A stretch of DNA of 64,000 nt from Sedimenticola_A sp040506895 (lineage in GTDB: Bacteria; Pseudomonadota; Gammaproteobacteria; Chromatiales; Chromatiaceae), in NCBI GenBank assembly GCA_040506895.1, contig JBEVVY010000001.1, forward strand, positions 3,705,116 to 3,769,115, in the 5' to 3' direction. A program made the translations under genes and the position numbers. Under the pieces are notes generated by a model. That model saw only the letters and a list, made by a program, of their open reading frames with translations. It was not told where the DNA came from and did no database searches. Position 1 is the stretch's first letter. Every line of letters begins with the position of its first letter. Positions 1 through 7,995 of this stretch are shown one piece after another.

Positions 1-257
1 TCGAGGCGCGCACCGGACAGACCATGGGGCCGACACAGGTGATGAGATCAGAGCATGTTCAGATGCGGCAGCTCTTCAGCGAAATGGCCCAGGCGGTGGA
101 GTTGCAGGACAGGGAGCGCTACCTGGGGTTGTCCGAAACGCTGATGATGATCATGCAGCAGCACAACATGAAGGAGGAGCAGATGCTCTACCGCATGGCC
201 GACCAGGTGCTCGGGGCTGATGCAGAGGAGATTATTCAGCAGATGAACGAGGTGTGA
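1..257 (+). CDS. Hemerythrin HHE-domain protein (C-terminal fragment)
   Basis: The reading frame is open to the left edge, so only the last ~85 residues are present and the true start lies outside the window. The visible part has the tail of a hemerythrin-like four-helix bundle: a GPTQVMRSEHVQMRQL stretch with the helix His, then a second helix carrying QQHNMKEEQMLY, which matches the H-x3-E type diiron-ligand pattern of this family. Such proteins bind O2 or NO at a non-haem diiron site. A DUF2249 gene follows 14 bases downstream, then a haem-copper/NnrS-like membrane protein and a Crp/Fnr regulator. Hemerythrin plus DUF2249 neighbourhoods are typical of nitrosative stress and denitrification loci. 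Family call confident; ligand and role are inferred. Confidence 0.8.
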   Translation, partial: EARTGQTMGPTQVMRSEHVQMRQLFSEMAQAVELQDRERYLGLSETLMMIMQQHNMKEEQMLYRMADQVLGADAEEIIQQMNEV

Positions 258-274
258 ACCCGGCCTGAGTCGTG

Positions 275-532
275 ATGGAGCGTCTACTCGATGTCAGTGA
301 ACTCGAACCCTGCGAGCCTCTTGAACAGACACTGCAGGCGATAGCCACACTTGTGCCCGGTGAGTACCTGCGGGTGATCCATCGCCGGGAACCCAACCTA
401 CTCTATCCCATGCTCGAAAAAGGCGGATTCGCCTGGAATTGCCGGGAGGGCGGCCCCGTAGGATACGAGATCTTCATCTGGCGTTCGGATGACCAGGCCG
501 CCAGGGCCGAGATAGATAAGGTCATCACCTGA
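275..532 (+). CDS. DUF2249 domain protein
   Basis: An 85-residue cytosolic protein. It shows the DUF2249 pattern: an N-terminal LDVSELEPCEPLEQTLQAI strand-helix, then 'GEYLRVIHRREPNLLYPMLEKGGFAW', a basic/aromatic segment resembling TusA-type folds. GTG at 272 and ATG at 275 are both possible; ATG 275 is preferred. The stop codon overlaps the ATG of the next gene by one base (TGATG), so the two are probably translationally coupled. DUF2249 proteins sit next to hemerythrins and denitrification genes, but their biochemical activity is not established. Single cysteine near residue 13. Confidence 0.75.
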   Translation: MERLLDVSELEPCEPLEQTLQAIATLVPGEYLRVIHRREPNLLYPMLEKGGFAWNCREGGPVGYEIFIWRSDDQAARAEIDKVIT

Positions 533-1845
533 TGCTGAATACCGCAAACCTCTCCCTGGAGCAGGCACCGCCGATCTCGATTCCCCTGCGTTTTTTTCTC
601 ACCGCGCCGCTGTTCGGTATCGGCGCAGGCCTGTGCATGCTGTTCTTCGGTCCCGATATACTGCTCTCCCGCTGGAACTCGATCACCCTGTCGAACAGCC
701 ACATGATCACGTTGGGTATGCTCGCAATGGTGATGTGCGGGGCGATGCTGCAGATGCTTCCCGTGGTTGCCGGCTCGCCGGTGCCTGGGGTGGTGACGGT
801 TGGCACCGCCGTTCACCTGCTGTTGGGGATGGGGACGGTTTTCCTTGCGGTGGGTTTTGTGCAGGTAGGCACGATATGGATGCAGCTTGCGCTTGTTGCC
901 CTGGGGAGTGGGTTCGGTCTGTTCATCCTGGGCATTGGCATCGCATTGTTACGGGTATCCTTTCCAAGCTATACCGTGACGGGGATGCGTGTCGCGGTTG
1001 TCGCCCTTGCGGTAACCGTAACGCTGGGCGTGCTCCTTGTGGGGGGAGTGTCAGGATTGTGGAAGATGGATTTTCTCGTACACCTGGCGGATATCCACCT
1101 GGGTTGGGGGGTGTTCGGATGGATAGGTCTGCTGGTGATCGGGGTCTCCTACCAGGTCGTGCCCATGTTTCATGTCACGCCCGAGTATCCCTTGTGGATA
1201 CGCCGGGTACTGACCCTGTGCATATTCGTGTTCACCTTGGCCTGGTCACTGCTCGAGGTGCTAGGCTGGTTTGGTGTCGAAACCGGTATTCCGAGCGACT
1301 TTGTGCTGCTGGCCTTGATCAGCGGTTTCCTCCTGTTCGTGATCCTGACCTTCAGGTTGATCCTTAGGCGCAAGCGCAAGGTGCCTGACATCACCCTGAT
1401 GTTCTGGCACACGGGATTGCTCTCTGCGGTAGTGGCATTTGCGGTCTGGTTGTCCGGCCGCTTGGGCGGCGTTGAGTATCCCGTGTTTGTCGGTTTGCTG
1501 GTGCTTGTCGGTTGCGCGCTCTCCCTGGTCAACGGGATGCTCTATAAAATTGTCCCCTTTCTCTCATGGTTCCACCTGCAGAATCGCCAGATGGCACTGA
1601 TGAATATGAGTGTCACGGTTCCCCACATGAAGGCATTTGTGCCGGACAAAAGGGCCAAAAGGCAGTTCTATCTCCATTTGGCTGCACTGGTCCTGATGGT
1701 TGGTGCGGTTTTCCTCCCGGGCTGGCTGTCGCAACTGGGTGGCGCCCTTTTTGCCCTTTCCAACCTGGTTCTTCTCTCGAATCTGGCGCTTGCCGTGCGT
1801 CTCTACCGGCAGACCGAACTCTCTCTCCAGGTTTCGTCGCCATAG
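532..1845 (+). CDS. Polytopic membrane protein, haem-copper subunit I/NnrS-like
   Basis: A 437-residue, very hydrophobic protein with about 12 predicted membrane helices. Histidines occur inside or at the ends of helices (SHMITLG near residue 57, VHLADIHLGWG near 186, MFHVTPEYP near 220, FWHTGLL near 292), a spacing reminiscent of haem- or metal-binding membrane proteins such as NnrS and subunit I-like proteins of denitrifiers. It lacks the full ligand set of a true terminal oxidase as far as can be seen. It starts inside the stop codon of the DUF2249 gene and is followed 90 bases later by a Crp/Fnr regulator. A role in NO or oxygen stress is inferred from context; the exact family cannot be fixed by eye. 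Confidence 0.6.
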   Translation: MLNTANLSLEQAPPISIPLRFFLTAPLFGIGAGLCMLFFGPDILLSRWNSITLSNSHMITLGMLAMVMCGAMLQMLPVVAGSPVPGVVTVGTAVHLLLGMGTVFLAVGFVQVGTIWMQLALVALGSGFGLFILGIGIALLRVSFPSYTVTGMRVAVVALAVTVTLGVLLVGGVSGLWKMDFLVHLADIHLGWGVFGWIGLLVIGVSYQVVPMFHVTPEYPLWIRRVLTLCIFVFTLAWSLLEVLGWFGVETGIPSDFVLLALISGFLLFVILTFRLILRRKRKVPDITLMFWHTGLLSAVVAFAVWLSGRLGGVEYPVFVGLLVLVGCALSLVNGMLYKIVPFLSWFHLQNRQMALMNMSVTVPHMKAFVPDKRAKRQFYLHLAALVLMVGAVFLPGWLSQLGGALFALSNLVLLSNLALAVRLYRQTELSLQVSSP

Positions 1846-1935
1846 CGAGAATAAATTTCCCCCGCAGTTGACCTGTGGATTCAGGGCTTGCCTGTCGGCT
1901 AATATGCTTCATTGGATGGGCAAGGCGCTGAACCG

Positions 1936-2631
1936 ATGCTTGGTGATTTGAGGCAGGTCTATATTTTTTCCCAGTTGGATGATGACCAGTTGGAGCGGGT
2001 GAATGCCATGGGGCGTGAACTCTCCCTGGACGATGGCGAAGCGATTTTCGAGGAGGGGGACAGGGCGACCCGTTTCTTCCTCGTGAAGAGTGGCCAGATG
2101 AAACTGACCAGGACCTCCATCAGCGGGGACGAAAAAGTGATAGAGCTGGTTCGCGCGGGCCAGACCTTTGCGGAGGCGTTGATGTTCTCCGAAATACCAG
2201 CCTACCCGGTACGGGCCAGCGCCATCGGTGAAACCCAACTGATCGCTTTCGACAGCAAGGCCTTCCTCGGGCTGTTGCGGGAGTCCATCGATACCTGCTT
2301 CAGGATCATGGTCGATATCAGTATGCGGCTGCGCAGCATGGTGGACGAGATCGACCGGCTCACCATGCAGTCGGGCCAGGAACGGGTGGCGCGCTACCTG
2401 TACAGCCAGTACCTGTCCCGCGGAGAGAGTGATTTCAAGCTGGATGCGCCCAAGGGTGTTCTGGCATCCCGGTTGTCGGTGAAGCCGGAGACCTTTTCCC
2501 GGATTCTCCATAAATTGTCCGACCAGGGTCTGGTTCGTGTCCGGGGGGGCACTATCGAGGTACTCGATCCGCGGCGCCTGTGCGACTCAGCAGGCCTGGG
2601 CGGCCTGTCGGGGCATTGCATCGGGTCGTAG
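1936..2631 (+). CDS. Crp/Fnr-family transcriptional regulator (Dnr-like)
   Basis: A 231-residue regulator with an N-terminal cyclic-nucleotide-binding-type beta-roll (residues ~10-120), a long dimer helix (~120-145, MVDISMRLRSMVDEIDRL) and a C-terminal winged helix (~155-215). The recognition helix LASRLSVKPETFSRILHKL matches the Crp/Fnr type with E-x3-R. There is no N-terminal cysteine cluster as in FNR, so it resembles Dnr/NnrR-type regulators that bind haem or respond to NO. ATG 1936 is chosen over the in-frame TTG at 1912 because homology-like sequence starts with the YIFSQL helix just after it. Being downstream of the hemerythrin/DUF2249/membrane genes, it probably controls this set; the ligand is inferred. 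Confidence 0.85.
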   Translation: MLGDLRQVYIFSQLDDDQLERVNAMGRELSLDDGEAIFEEGDRATRFFLVKSGQMKLTRTSISGDEKVIELVRAGQTFAEALMFSEIPAYPVRASAIGETQLIAFDSKAFLGLLRESIDTCFRIMVDISMRLRSMVDEIDRLTMQSGQERVARYLYSQYLSRGESDFKLDAPKGVLASRLSVKPETFSRILHKLSDQGLVRVRGGTIEVLDPRRLCDSAGLGGLSGHCIGS

Positions 2632-2654
2632 TTCCATGGTTCACCACGGTGCTT

Positions 2655-2669
2655 GAATTCTGAGAATTC
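2655..2669. promoter_or_regulatory. Palindromic GAATTC-TGA-GAATTC element
   Basis: Two GAATTC hexamers flank TGA, forming an inverted repeat in the 140-base gap between the Crp/Fnr gene and the ion channel gene. It could be an operator or a weak terminator; no T-run follows. Seen in sequence; function unknown. Confidence 0.3.
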
Positions 2670-2771
2670 CACCCAATTTAGAGTGATATTCCATTTGCCT
2701 GGGCAAGATTCAGGCAGCTGCAGCTTTCAGTCCTATTAACGTACCACATAGCCAGTAGTAACCGTTTCACC

Positions 2772-3617
2772 ATGTCAGTAACCTTGATTCAAGATCGTTT
2801 CATCGATATCCGAAACAACAAATTCTTCGAGTACTTCGTTATCGGGGTGATCATCTCCTCGGCATTGATCATCGGCGCCAAGACCTACCATGTTCCGGTT
2901 GGCGTGATGGAGTTGTTCCAGGTGCTCGATTTTGCGGTAACGCTCTTTTTCCTGGCCGAGATCCTTATCCGGATGGTGGCGGAGAAGAGCCTGAAGTCAT
3001 TCTTCTCGAAGGGCTGGAACCTGTTCGATTTCATCATCGTGGTGGCCAGCCTGATACCGGTGGATGAGAGTGAAATGGCACTGCTGGGGCGGTTGCTGAG
3101 AATCTTCCGGGTGCTGCGCCTGGTTTCGGTGATTCCCGAGTTGCGGGTCATGCTCAACGCCTTTGTCAAGGCGATTCCGCGGATGGGTTATGTCTCGCTG
3201 CTGATGTTCATCATCTTCTACATCTATGCCGCCATGGGAAGCATGTTCTTCGACAAGGTGAATCCCGAACTGTGGGACAACATCTCCATATCGATGCTGA
3301 CCCTGTTTCGTGTCGCCACTTTCGAGGACTGGACCGATGTCATGTATGAGACCATGTCGGTCTACCCCCTGAGCTGGATCTTCTACCTCAGTTTCATCTT
3401 CATGGTGGCCTTCGTGTTTCTCAACATGATGATCGGTATCGTGCTCGAGGTGATGCAGAAGGAACACGAGGAGTTCGACCGCGCCAACGGAGAGGGCGAG
3501 GCGGGCGAGGTGCACTGGATCCGTGAGCACACCGAGCTCATCGAGCAGCGCATGGCGCGCATGGAAGAGATGCTGGAGCAGCATATCCAGGAGCAGCGGG
3601 CGCTGCGTGAAAAATAG
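2772..3617 (+). CDS. Voltage-gated cation channel, NaChBac/NavAb family
   Basis: A 281-residue single-domain ion channel of the bacterial Nav type, forming homotetramers in the inner membrane. Six segments are visible: S1 ~19-37, S2 ~48-70, S3 ~82-97, S4 ~104-121 with four regularly spaced arginines (R107, R110, R113, R116), S5 ~136-160, pore helix ~172-183 and S6 ~200-228 (LNMMIGIVLEVM). The selectivity filter reads TFEDWTD (183-189) where NavAb has TLESWSM, so two extra acidic side chains line the filter. A C-terminal acidic neck and coiled coil (~232-281) follows, as in the family. The gene stands alone between a regulator and a convergent signalling gene. Ion preference is inferred: possibly Ca2+ or mixed rather than Na+. 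Confidence 0.9.
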   Translation: MSVTLIQDRFIDIRNNKFFEYFVIGVIISSALIIGAKTYHVPVGVMELFQVLDFAVTLFFLAEILIRMVAEKSLKSFFSKGWNLFDFIIVVASLIPVDESEMALLGRLLRIFRVLRLVSVIPELRVMLNAFVKAIPRMGYVSLLMFIIFYIYAAMGSMFFDKVNPELWDNISISMLTLFRVATFEDWTDVMYETMSVYPLSWIFYLSFIFMVAFVFLNMMIGIVLEVMQKEHEEFDRANGEGEAGEVHWIREHTELIEQRMARMEEMLEQHIQEQRALREK

Positions 3618-3663
3618 ACTCCCCGGGTAAGGCGAGCTTACCCCGATTCCATGGCGGGGAGTC
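3617..3663. terminator. Convergent hairpin between channel and REC-PAS-GGDEF genes
   Basis: GACTCCCCG (3617-3625) pairs perfectly with CGGGGAGTC (3655-3663), and an inner GGGTAAG/CTTACCC stem (3625-3631 and 3637-3643) nests inside. It begins in the stop codon of the channel gene and covers the 3' end of the minus-strand gene, so it probably ends transcription from one or both sides. No long T-run. Confidence 0.45.
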
Positions 3664-4951
3664 GACGAGCTTCTATCTCAACCCTGTTCCGTCCTCGGTT
3701 CTTGGCTTCGTAGAGCGCCTCGTCTGCTCGCCCGGTCAGCGTGCGGGTATCATCCTCCGGCTGGCATTGCGCCACGCCAAAACTGCAGGTGATGTGGCCG
3801 ATATCCGGAAAAACATGCGCTGCCAGTACGCGGCACAACTTTTCCGACAGGCGCCTGCTCTGCTCCAGGTCGGTCTGGGGGCAGACGATCATGAACTCCT
3901 CGCCACCCCACCGGGCAACCACATCCTCGGCACGTATATTCTCCTGGATCAGTTTTGAGAAACCCTGCAGAACATCGTCACCCGCCTGGTGGCCATGGGT
4001 GTCGTTGACACGCTTGAAGTGGTCGATGTCGCAAAGGATGATGCTCAGGGGCAACAGGTGCCTTTGGGCGCGTTGAATTTCCGCGTTCAGCACACCCCCC
4101 AGTCGTGCACGGTTGCAGGTGCCCGTGAGGGTGTCGGTGTAGGCCTGGATTCTCAGGTTCTCGAATTCATGCCCGATATCAGTGATGTCGAGAAACGAGA
4201 ACATCAGGCGCTTCTGTTCAGCGAATGCACTGACCGTCACAGCGAAGGGGACCTGGTTGCGTTCCTCTTTCGTCTTCAATCCCTGCGACAGGTAAATGAT
4301 GGGGATAGGTTGTTCTCTGTCGGCCAGCAGGGTCTGCCAATCGCCCAGTTCATTCAATGGCCTGCCGTCCGGCGTGATCATCACTCCCCCGAGATCGGGA
4401 TCTGCCTGCTGAAACGACTCCATGGTTTCGAAACCCAGGAAGCGCCAGAACGCCCGGTTGACGTACTCGAGTTCACCGTCGGTGGTGACTAGCAGGAAAT
4501 TGGGTTGGGCATCGAGCAGAAAGTGTACGTATCGGTTTGCCCGCTCTTCCTCCCTCTGGCGCTGCAACAGGCGGCTGCACTTTTCGATGGCCGTCATCAG
4601 AAAGTGGGGGTCGATGGGTTTGGGAACATAGCGATCGATGCCCAGCTCGATCGAGCTCAGAAAGTAGTGCTCTTCGTTGTGCGCGGTGGTGATGATGATC
4701 GGAATGTTGGGATCGACCTGGCGTATTGTCCTGGCCATCTGGAGGCCGTCCATCACCGGCATGAGAATGTCGGTGATAACCATGTCGGGTTTGTGCGCGC
4801 GAAACAGCTCCAGTCCCCGTTCACCGTTCTCGGCAACCAGCAGCTGTCCGATCCGGCGTTCCAGAAATACGGCCATGCGGGAACGGATATCGGCATCGTC
4901 CTCCACGTAGAGGAGTGTGATGGTGTCTGTCATGGCCGACTCTGTATTCAT
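3638..4951 (-). CDS. Response regulator with PAS and GGDEF domains
   Basis: A 437-residue predicted diguanylate cyclase. Residues ~9-125 form a receiver domain with acidic pocket (EDD at 17-19) and phospho-acceptor D61 in VITDILMPVMDG; ~140-260 resemble a PAS fold (LDAQPNFLLVTTDGELEYVNRAF); ~270-430 are GGDEF with an intact RWGGEEF active loop. The allosteric c-di-GMP inhibitory site is also present: RAED lies five residues before GGEEF. It should therefore make c-di-GMP and be product-inhibited, in answer to phosphorylation by an unlinked histidine kinase. No kinase gene lies beside it. Start at ATG 4951 has an AGGACG-like ribosome site; a second ATG lies six codons in. Confidence 0.9.
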   Translation of the reverse strand: MNTESAMTDTITLLYVEDDADIRSRMAVFLERRIGQLLVAENGERGLELFRAHKPDMVITDILMPVMDGLQMARTIRQVDPNIPIIITTAHNEEHYFLSSIELGIDRYVPKPIDPHFLMTAIEKCSRLLQRQREEERANRYVHFLLDAQPNFLLVTTDGELEYVNRAFWRFLGFETMESFQQADPDLGGVMITPDGRPLNELGDWQTLLADREQPIPIIYLSQGLKTKEERNQVPFAVTVSAFAEQKRLMFSFLDITDIGHEFENLRIQAYTDTLTGTCNRARLGGVLNAEIQRAQRHLLPLSIILCDIDHFKRVNDTHGHQAGDDVLQGFSKLIQENIRAEDVVARWGGEEFMIVCPQTDLEQSRRLSEKLCRVLAAHVFPDIGHITCSFGVAQCQPEDDTRTLTGRADEALYEAKNRGRNRVEIEARRLPAMESG

Positions 4952-5031
4952 CGCAGAACGTCCTGTCGATTGACCTGGTTGCGCTCACCCTTCCCCGTGG
5001 TTCGCCAAGTATATCGAAATGACCAGCGAAA

Positions 5032-5048
5032 AAGGAATTATATTCTTA
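5032..5048. repeat. 17-base word shared with the transposase region
   Basis: AAGGAATTATATTCTTA occurs here, about 80 bases upstream of the REC-PAS-GGDEF start, and again at 36391-36407 immediately before a transposase gene. It is an imperfect palindrome around GAATTATATTC. An 11-base portion (GGAATTATATT, opposite strand) also lies near 39690 upstream of the secretin gene. Meaning unknown: promoter, operator or trace of an element end. Confidence 0.4.
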
Positions 5049-5136
5049 TGATGTGATGTTTATAGCAGATACGGCGTGTCTGGCCATTGCGACATTGTAG
5101 AGATGTGATTTGCGGGGGGGCGGGGTGCCTGCGAAC

Positions 5137-5158
5137 CCGGGGCATGAAGCGGCCCCGG
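5137..5158. terminator. Hairpin downstream of nadA
   Basis: CCGGGGC (5137-5143) and GCCCCGG (5152-5158) form a perfect 7-pair stem about 20 bases past the nadA stop codon. A T-run is missing on the minus strand, so it is only a candidate terminator or 3' stabilising hairpin. Confidence 0.35.
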
Positions 5159-5177
5159 ATTCGCTTTTTGCGGAGGG

Positions 5178-6254
5178 TCAGGCGTTACCCTTGTTTTTCA
5201 TACCGATTCCATGCTCCCTGGCGAAATCGAGCATGCGCTGAATGGGGATCACCGCCTTCTCCCGGGTCTGGGGATCGATCTGGATCTCGTTGGCGCCGCT
5301 CTCGAGCACCTCCAGCAGGTTGAACAGGGAGTTCATGCCCATCCAGGGGCAGTGAGCACAACTCTGGCAGGTGGCGCCCTCGCCGGCGGTGGGGGCCTCT
5401 ATCAACTGCTTGTCGGGTGCCAGCTCCTTCATCTTGTGGAAGATGCCACCATCCGTGGCGATGATGAACTCCTTGTTGTCCATGGTGGCGACGGCGTTGA
5501 TCAGTGCGGTGGTGGAGCCCACCACGTCAGCCTGGTCGATGATCTCCTCGGGGGATTCCGGGTGTACCAGCACGGCTGCGTCGGGATGCAGTCTGCGGGT
5601 GCGTTCGAGGGCGACGGACTTGAACTCTTCATGCACCACGCATGAGCCCTGCCAGAAGATCATGTCGGCGCCGGTCAGTTTCTGGACATAGTGTCCCAGG
5701 TGCTTGTCGGGTGCCCAGAGTATCTTCTTGCCCTGTTCAGACAGGTGTTTGACCACGGGCAGGGCGATACCGGAGGTGACCATCCAGTCCGAGCGTGCTT
5801 TAACGGCAGCACTGGTGTTGGCGTAGACCACCACGGTATGGTCCGGGTGCTGGTCACAGAATTTGCTGAACTCGTCTGCCGGGCAGCCCTCGTCAAGGGA
5901 GCAGGTGGCGTTGAGGTCGGGCATCAGTACCCGTTTTTCCGGGTTGAGGATCTTGGCCGTCTCACCCATGAAACGGACGCCGCAAACGATCAGGGTGCTG
6001 GCATCCTGTTCACTGCAGAAGCGGGCCATCTCCAGGGAGTCCGCCACGCAGCCCCCGGTCTCGTCGGCCAGCTCCTGGAGGTCTCCGTCGGTGTAGTAGT
6101 GGGCTACCAGCACCGCGTCTCGCTCTTTCAGCAGCGTCTTGATGCGATCCTTGAGTTTCTCCTTCTCCTCGGCCGTCAGGCTGGGCCACTGGGGGTGTGG
6201 TGGAACCTCGATGGGACGCAGTGCAATCTCTTCGGGTGAAACGGTTTCAGTCAT
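5178..6254 (-). CDS. nadA: Quinolinate synthase NadA
   Basis: A 358-residue [4Fe-4S] enzyme that condenses iminoaspartate with dihydroxyacetone phosphate to quinolinate in de novo NAD synthesis. The family pattern is plain: AHYYTDGDLQELADETGGCVADSLEMA, MGETAKILNP, and the three cluster cysteines in NATCSLDEGCPA, FWQGSCVVHEEF and the C-terminal CQSCAHCPWMGMNSL. Length is typical of the longer proteobacterial form. It lies 36 bases downstream of an NrtR-like Nudix gene on the same strand, so the pair is probably one transcript regulated by NAD metabolites. nadB and nadC are not in the window. Confidence 0.96.
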   Translation of the reverse strand: MTETVSPEEIALRPIEVPPHPQWPSLTAEEKEKLKDRIKTLLKERDAVLVAHYYTDGDLQELADETGGCVADSLEMARFCSEQDASTLIVCGVRFMGETAKILNPEKRVLMPDLNATCSLDEGCPADEFSKFCDQHPDHTVVVYANTSAAVKARSDWMVTSGIALPVVKHLSEQGKKILWAPDKHLGHYVQKLTGADMIFWQGSCVVHEEFKSVALERTRRLHPDAAVLVHPESPEEIIDQADVVGSTTALINAVATMDNKEFIIATDGGIFHKMKELAPDKQLIEAPTAGEGATCQSCAHCPWMGMNSLFNLLEVLESGANEIQIDPQTREKAVIPIQRMLDFAREHGIGMKNKGNA

Positions 6255-6290
6255 CTATCTTCTCATCGTGTTGACAGCTGCCTGCACGCT

Positions 6291-6965
6291 CTAGCGGATG
6301 ATCTCGACCCGGTCCGGGTGTTTCATGCGGTAGACTTTAGCAGGCCTGTGATTTCCGGTGCGGCGTTGCTCGCCGGTCTCCTCGATCTGTTCGAGGGTTG
6401 ATATCCATTTTCTGAAGTTGCGCTTGTCCAGGTCCTCGTTGCGCAGGATTTCGTATACGCCCTGGAGTTCGCTCAGGGTGAACAGCTCGGGCATGAACTG
6501 GAAGGCGATGGTGGAGTAGTTCAGCTTGGAGACCAGGCGCTCATGGGCGATGCCGATCACCTGGTTGTGATCGAATGCCAGGGTGGGGAGCTCATCCAAA
6601 GGGAACCAGTCCGCATCGTCGGCATCGCTTGCAGCCCTCAGTTCCAGCCTGTCCGAGGGGATCAGGGCGTAGTAGGCGACGCTGATCACCCGTTCACGGG
6701 GGTCGCGATCAGGCCTGCCAAAGGTGTAGAGCTGTTCCAGGTAGACGCCGCTGACACCGGTCTCTTCCTGCAATTCACGCTTGGCGCAGGTCTCCAGGTC
6801 CTCGTCGATATCCACGAATCCTCCGGGCAGCGCCCAGCTTCCCTTGTAAGGTTCGCCGCCTCTCTTTACCAGCAGCAGCTGCAGGCGCTCATCGCGAATG
6901 GTGAATACCACGACATCGGTGGTCACCGCGGGATGAGGGTACTTGTAACAGTGGTCTCGGGACAT
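6291..6965 (-). CDS. Nudix hydrolase/NrtR-like regulator of NAD metabolism
   Basis: A 224-residue protein with an N-terminal Nudix fold (residues ~10-145) and a C-terminal winged-helix-like domain (~155-224, TLSELQGVYEILRNEDLDKRNFRKWI), the layout of the NrtR repressor family, which senses ADP-ribose or related NAD breakdown products. The Nudix box is complete: GFVDIDEDLETCAKRELQEETGV fits G-x5-E-x7-RE-x2-EE-x-G, so it may still hydrolyse ADP-ribose, whereas many NrtR proteins have lost this. It precedes nadA on the same strand. Two palindromes just upstream (6977-6991 and 7013-7033) are candidate operators, suggesting autoregulation of the nrtR-nadA unit. Confidence 0.8.
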   Translation of the reverse strand: MSRDHCYKYPHPAVTTDVVVFTIRDERLQLLLVKRGGEPYKGSWALPGGFVDIDEDLETCAKRELQEETGVSGVYLEQLYTFGRPDRDPRERVISVAYYALIPSDRLELRAASDADDADWFPLDELPTLAFDHNQVIGIAHERLVSKLNYSTIAFQFMPELFTLSELQGVYEILRNEDLDKRNFRKWISTLEQIEETGEQRRTGNHRPAKVYRMKHPDRVEIIR

Positions 6966-6976
6966 CGATCAGCTAA

Positions 6977-6991
6977 GTGTTAAGTTTACAC
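6977..6991. promoter_or_regulatory. Imperfect palindrome GTGTTAAGTTTACAC (candidate NrtR operator)
   Basis: A 15-base sequence with GTGT/ACAC ends and AA/TT inner pairs, 12-26 bases upstream of the Nudix-regulator start codon, where a repressor would block transcription of the regulator-nadA unit. Binding by NrtR is inference. Confidence 0.4.
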
Positions 6992-7012
6992 AAAGGATAG
7001 TGTCAGGATTAC

Positions 7013-7033
7013 ACAATGTCAAACGGACATTGT
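7013..7033. promoter_or_regulatory. Perfect 8+8 inverted repeat (candidate operator)
   Basis: ACAATGTC (7013-7020) and GACATTGT (7026-7033) are exact inverted repeats with a 5-base spacer, 48-68 bases upstream of the Nudix regulator start. It also lies after the ROK gene stop, but it is AT-balanced with no T-run, so an operator is likelier than a terminator. Confidence 0.45.
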
Positions 7034-7062
7034 TTGCACAATTTGTCGGGAGGTTCCGGGGG

Positions 7063-7971
7063 TCAGTTGCGGGTTGGCGCAGGCCAGAGCCAGGTGGCTC
7101 CCCGGACCCCGCTGGAGTCGCCGTGGTGTGGCGGTACCAGTCGCGTGGTTACCTCGCCGGAGAAGACATAGCTGCCCCAGCGCTCCGGGACATTGCGGTA
7201 GAGACGCCGGATGTTGGAGAGTCCGCCGCCAAGGACGATCACCTCCGGGTCGATGACATTGATGATGCTGGCCAGCCCCCGTGCGAGACGGTCCTCGTAC
7301 CGTTGCAGGGTCTGTTCGGCCTGTTCGTCCCCGGATTCCGCCAGCTCGCAGATCTCTTTGGCGGTGAGTTCGACGCCGTGGGCTTCGGTGTGGCACCTGG
7401 CAAGGCCGGGGCCCGAGAGAAAGGTCTCTATGCATCCCCGCTTTCCACAGTAGCATGCCGGGCCGGGCAGCTCTGCGGCAGTGGGCCAGGGGAGGGGGTT
7501 GTGCCCCCACTCTCCGGCCACGCCGTTGAGTCCGGTCAGAAGTCTGCCGTTGATGACCAATCCGCCACCGGTGCCGGTGCCGATGATGACGCCGAAAACC
7601 GATGCGGCCCCTGCACCGGCTCCGTCGGTGGCCTCGGAGAGGGTGAAGCAGTCCGCGTCGTTGGCCATGCGGACCGGGCGGCCGAGCAGTTGCTCGAGGT
7701 CGCGGTCCAGGTACTTCCCGTTCAGGCAGACCGAGTTGGAGTTTCTCAGCCTGCCGTTCCTGGGTGAGATGGAGCCCGGAGTGCCGATACCGATGCTGCA
7801 GCGGGTGGAGACCTGCTGTTCGATCTTTTCGACTATGTCGGCTATGCACTGCAGGGTGGCGTTGTAGTCCCCTGACGGGGTATCTGCCCGGAGGCGGGCT
7901 GCGATAACGCCCGCTTCATCCATGGCGACACCCTCGATCTTGGTGCCGCCAAGGTCAATGCCTATTCTCAT
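7063..7971 (-). CDS. ROK-family sugar kinase (fructokinase/NagK-like)
   Basis: A 302-residue cytosolic kinase that phosphorylates a hexose with ATP. It begins with the phosphate-binding MRIGIDLGGTKIEG motif and has the ROK features GTGTGGG (~130), the substrate-binding E-x-GH in GEWGHNPLPW, and the structural zinc site CYCGKRGCIET. These resemble E. coli Mak fructokinase and NagK more than glucokinases, but the substrate cannot be told. It lies 24 bases downstream of the dynamin-like GTPase gene and is probably co-transcribed with it; no functional link is evident. Confidence 0.9.
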   Translation of the reverse strand: MRIGIDLGGTKIEGVAMDEAGVIAARLRADTPSGDYNATLQCIADIVEKIEQQVSTRCSIGIGTPGSISPRNGRLRNSNSVCLNGKYLDRDLEQLLGRPVRMANDADCFTLSEATDGAGAGAASVFGVIIGTGTGGGLVINGRLLTGLNGVAGEWGHNPLPWPTAAELPGPACYCGKRGCIETFLSGPGLARCHTEAHGVELTAKEICELAESGDEQAEQTLQRYEDRLARGLASIINVIDPEVIVLGGGLSNIRRLYRNVPERWGSYVFSGEVTTRLVPPHHGDSSGVRGATWLWPAPTRN

Positions 7972-7995
7972 GACCCGCTACCGTTGCGATACGGC

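Noticed and set aside
7013..7033. Inverted repeat as a terminator of the ROK gene
   Set aside because: Low GC stem and no T-run; its location in front of the NAD regulator favours an operator.
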